The translations under genes and the position numbers were made by a program. From Utricularia gibba (Eukaryota; Streptophyta; Magnoliopsida; Lamiales; Lentibulariaceae): a DNA stretch of 64,000 nt. Under the pieces are notes generated by a model. That model was not told the origin of the DNA. It searched no databases and saw only the letters and a program-made list of their open reading frames with translations. The DNA lies in the NCBI GenBank assembly GCA_002189035.1, contig NEEC01000004.1:3348001-3412000 (forward strand), written 5' to 3'. This document shows, in pieces, positions 60,895 to 64,000 of the stretch; within the stretch, counting starts at the first letter, position 1, and each line of letters opens with the position of its first letter.

Positions 60895-61780
60895 ACAACC
60901 ACATAGGCTACTGCTATTAGTACATTATGCTCATCTTCGCAATATACTTGTGAATTCATGCTCTACAAACATAAAAAAGAACAGATTCTGATATACGTCT
61001 TTTTTATATAAAAATAGATCCAATCTTTTGCCCAAGGATGAAGGAAGAAGAGAAAATTAAGTCAGTCAATTTTTCATTTTTAAATAAAAAATGGAATTGG
61101 TTAATTTACAATTTGTATTCTCTACAACTTGAATATTCATGTTGTTGACCAACTCAGAAGTTAGCGCTTGATTTATAGAGTTGTTTTGTGGAGATTTTCA
61201 CTCCATAGAAAAGATATAAATATAGAGAGACCAATAAGAAAAAAAACACAACTACTAGGTTTTGATAAGAGAAATAATTTTTGAAGGAGTAAAAATGAGA
61301 AAACATGTCCTAATATAGATAAACCTTCCCCACTCTCCATTTATATATACCATTCGCATGCTCAAAAAATAAATATGTTATACAAGATTAACATACATAT
61401 ACTAGTTAATCAAATAATGATTTATGTATAAACTTAAATATAAATCTTCTATATTATATTATTAAATACCTTTAAACCAAATTCAGATTTTACAAAAACA
61501 CTAATATGTACATGTTGATGGATAGGGATTCGATGAATATACAAGAAAAATTTAGAATCAAGTGAAATTAAACTGAATATGAAAGAAAAATAATTTCAAA
61601 ACATAAATCATGATAAGTGAAACATATCCAAAAGTAAAGTGATCCAAATATTACAAACAAAAGTATGTCAAAAAAGGTACCAGAAACCCAAAATAAGTCT
61701 TTGTTAAGGGCGAAAATCGGAGTCCAAGGTGGAACCGATTTTCGGGTTACTGGTGCAGCTGAAAATACCACACCTATTCA
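60895..61780. other. AT-rich spacer, no gene seen
   Basis: No coding pattern or element recognised. Confidence 0.4.
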
Positions 61781-61799
61781 TGCTTCTTTATGATTAGCT

Positions 61800-62000
61800 C
61801 GATTCGACCAGCAAAAATAAAAGTGAGTGGAGATTTTTACGTGGAAACCGCCAAAGGACGGAAAAACCACGGAGCTATCGGAGCTCGCCGGAGAAAATCT
61901 TTACTAGACGGAGATAGTGAAGAAAGGTACAAGTTGATGGGCTTCGAGTCGAACCCTTTCTCCGTTATGATATCTTCTATTTATAGAAGAGGTTGATCTG
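61800..62000 (+). repeat. Possible copia-type LTR remnant
   Basis: TTTTTACGTGGAAACC followed by GGAAAAACCACGG and an AATCTTTACTA-like word recall a segment often seen in plant Ty1/copia LTRs. Boundaries not found. Confidence 0.3.
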
Positions 62001-62457
62001 ACCGAGTCCTGAGTTCTGCAGACGTCGGTTACTTTCTACGCCTGCTATGTGATCTCGCTTTTCAGATATTGGCCGCCTGCTCTGCCGTAATTCGGCCGCT
62101 TTTCATACTGTGCTATACAGCCACCGCTGTCAAATTTCTGACATATATCGGCCTGTCGACTGGTGCTATCTTGTCAGAGCTGCTTTTGGCGACCTTTTTG
62201 GAGCCGATTATCCTTAACCGATTTATACCCCATCATTCAGCCCCTCTGATTTACCGACATTGGCTGATCCAAGGCAAGTCGGTGGATCAGAATTATGACT
62301 ATACTGATTTCGGGCATACCGCTTTTCTATGAGTAGGTCTCAAATCGATTCAAAATGATTTCTTCGCCATGCGTTGCTTCCTGGGCACGCCACACTTTTT
62401 TCCACTCATTCTGGGCACTCCAAACAATGTGCCGTTTCGCCTTCCGAATACCTCCCT

Positions 62458-62465
62458 TATAAATA
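62458..62465 (+). promoter_or_regulatory. TATA box of the retrotransposon-like gene
   Basis: TATAAATA in CCCTTATAAATACG, followed by a pyrimidine-rich leader about 70 bases long. Confidence 0.5.
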
Positions 62466-62628
62466 CGCCTTTTTTTCGTCATTTCTCCCCTTTGCTTTCT
62501 TTGTTCTTTCGTGAAGTTTCAGCGCCGTTCGTGCTTTGTCGTGTTCGCCGCCGTGTTACTCATCGGAAACCGCAAGTCCTTCTGGTATCTGTAGTTTCTC
62601 TGCATCTTTCTCACATTCCTGGGTTAGT

Positions 62629-64000
62629 TATGCGTTCCGCTGGATTTTTGAAACCCTCTTCTTCTCATCCTAATCCCTCCACGGGTTTCTGCTCTTCGTT
62701 CGTCCCCTTTGCAACTTCCTCCCCCTTTCAGTTCTCGAAAACGAAATGGGCAGAAGATCTAGCGCACTGAACATCCTGCAATCCACTCCAAATATTTAAT
62801 TCCGGAAGAATATATCATTTCTCAAACTAGGGATGGTCAGATTCCTTGGGGATCTGGGGAAAGGCCTCTTCCCCGTTTTAGTCTCCCCATCCCCATTGCC
62901 TATTTAGAAAGCGGCCTCCGATTTCTGCTCCATCCTCTACTTGTTCAGTTTCTTCATATGTTTGCAACCCCCCTCTATTGCCTAGCCCTGAATTTGATCT
63001 TCTACTTTATTGCCTTCTTGTTCTACTCGGCGGGTATGGATCTAACAATGACCTCGATGGTTTTTTTTTTCAACTCTTCAAAGTTGCAGTCAGAAAAGCT
63101 AAGTCGCTGATGCATGAGCGTGCTCACTTTCAATTTCACCAGTTCGAAGATCATCCCGATTTCATCGTTAAACCTCCCGATACCCATCATGATTGGTGGT
63201 CTTCCTTTATTTGGGTGGCTCCCCCCATAGGAGCTAGATGGAACTTCCCGATTAAGCCTCCTGGTCCCTTTGAGGTTAAACCATCTGGCCGCTTTCGCCC
63301 TTCTAACGATTCTCGAAGAGATGTGTATCGGAGGCTCAGCGAATGCTCTGTGAAATACGAGTCCCAGTCACATTCGGGGGGGGGGGGGGCATGGTCCGAT
63401 TTCATCATTCCCCCCGGTTCTGAGTTAGAATTTTGTCATCTCTTTCAATCTCCACCCAATATCCCTGTTATTTCTGGTACACCTCCCACTTCTGATTCGA
63501 TAAATCCATTTCCCTCAGATCTGGTTCCCGAATCTTCTGTTTGCCCTTCGCCTCAAAAGAAAAGAAAAAGAGTTAAGGTTCACACACAGAAACCTTCTAA
63601 AAGGCACAAAGGTAGTTATGTTCTGCCACCCTGAATTGTAATGCCTTTATCGTGTTTCACCGCCTTTCCAACTTTCGCATGCAGCTGAAGAGATGGTACG
63701 ACGGAGTGCCCTGGAGGACTCAGTAATGGCCCGTTTCTTAGTTGAGATGCAGAGGATGTGGGTGCCCGAGGTGACCTCTTCCGCACAGGTTTGTTTTTCC
63801 GTATATTGATTTCAAATTCCCGAGTCTGACCCATTTCATTTCTTCCTCTAGGCCGGTTTTCCAGAAGTTCAGCCAAATGCTGTCGATTTGACTGTGGAAG
63901 GAGGCCGGGTAATTGGGGTTCCTGAGATTTGGGAAAAGGAAGCTGTCTCCCTCGCCAACACCTGCCGAAAGTCCAGCTCTCGGCGTGAGCCCCTTTTTCG
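62629..64000 (+). pseudogene. Gag-like plant transposon gene, partial
   Basis: Resembles the putative gypsy-type transposon proteins (Transposase_28-like) of plant elements. One frame shows RFSLPIPIAYLESGLRFLLH and PLLVQFLHMF (about 62875-62960); after the T10 tract at 63061-63070 the reading moves to the frame 62978-63634 with FFFQLFKVAVRKAKSL, HDWWSSFIWVAPP and a basic, nuclear-localisation-like end (PQKKRKRVKVHTQKPSKRHK). A further exon-like part (SALEDSVMARFLVEMQRMW) follows at 63690, then a possible intron (63790-63850), and the gene leaves the window. The frame change and a G14 run suggest decay or sequence error. Confidence 0.6.

Noticed and set aside
61790-61996. 68-codon plus-strand frame
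   Set aside because: Falls in the LTR-like word cluster; no protein family recognised.
1-64000. CRISPR arrays, rRNA or tRNA genes, bacterial-type operons
   Set aside because: None seen; the tRNA-like word at 25507 is only the retrotransposon primer site.

Overview
This is a stretch of nuclear DNA from a flowering plant. It has spliced genes with typical plant introns, a plant-only class IV HD-ZIP homeobox gene, Athila-type Ty3/gypsy retrotransposons, hAT and Ty1/copia relics, and long AT-rich spacers. I cannot name the species from sequence alone.

Layout. (a) 1-2.3 kb: the 5' half of a class IV HD-ZIP gene on the minus strand, cut by the window edge. (b) 4.8-31.5 kb: a block of mobile elements. 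It starts with a decayed Athila-like element (4816-15644, target-site duplication GTATT) that carries a nested reverse-oriented solo LTR (10625-11794, duplication CCGTT). Next come a truncated LTR-element fragment, a copia reverse transcriptase relic, a possible MITE, a hAT transposase relic abutting an Athila gag relic, and an almost complete LTR element with no reverse transcriptase, RNase H or integrase (24331-31514, duplication CATAC). (c) 32.2-46.3 kb: a gene island. A 19-exon BMS1 ribosome-assembly GTPase is followed tail to tail by a minus-strand monoacylglycerol-lipase-like hydrolase, and after an AT-rich gap by the exosome subunit RRP46. (d) 48.0-49.4 kb: a GC-rich WD40 gene of the JINGUBANG type among many microsatellites. 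(e) 50-57 kb: AT-rich DNA with degenerate tandem repeats and a second kind of solo LTR (52180-53510, duplication GCACT). (f) 57.0-59.4 kb: a 13-exon alpha/beta hydrolase gene. (g) 59.8-64.0 kb: another LTR fragment and the start of a further retrotransposon-like gag-type gene that runs off the window.

How the genes relate. BMS1 (small-subunit processome) and RRP46 (RNA exosome) both act in rRNA maturation, and both have site II (TGGGCY) motifs upstream, so co-regulation is plausible. The other host genes have no evident shared pathway. The exon models were built by hand. Their splice phases close exactly throughout, apart from one base missing in BMS1 exon 14. Notable details are an AT-AC (U12-type) intron in BMS1, a likely GC-AG intron in the alpha/beta hydrolase gene, a 21-base microexon in RRP46, and the dispersed LTR family whose 7.2-kb member lacks most of pol.
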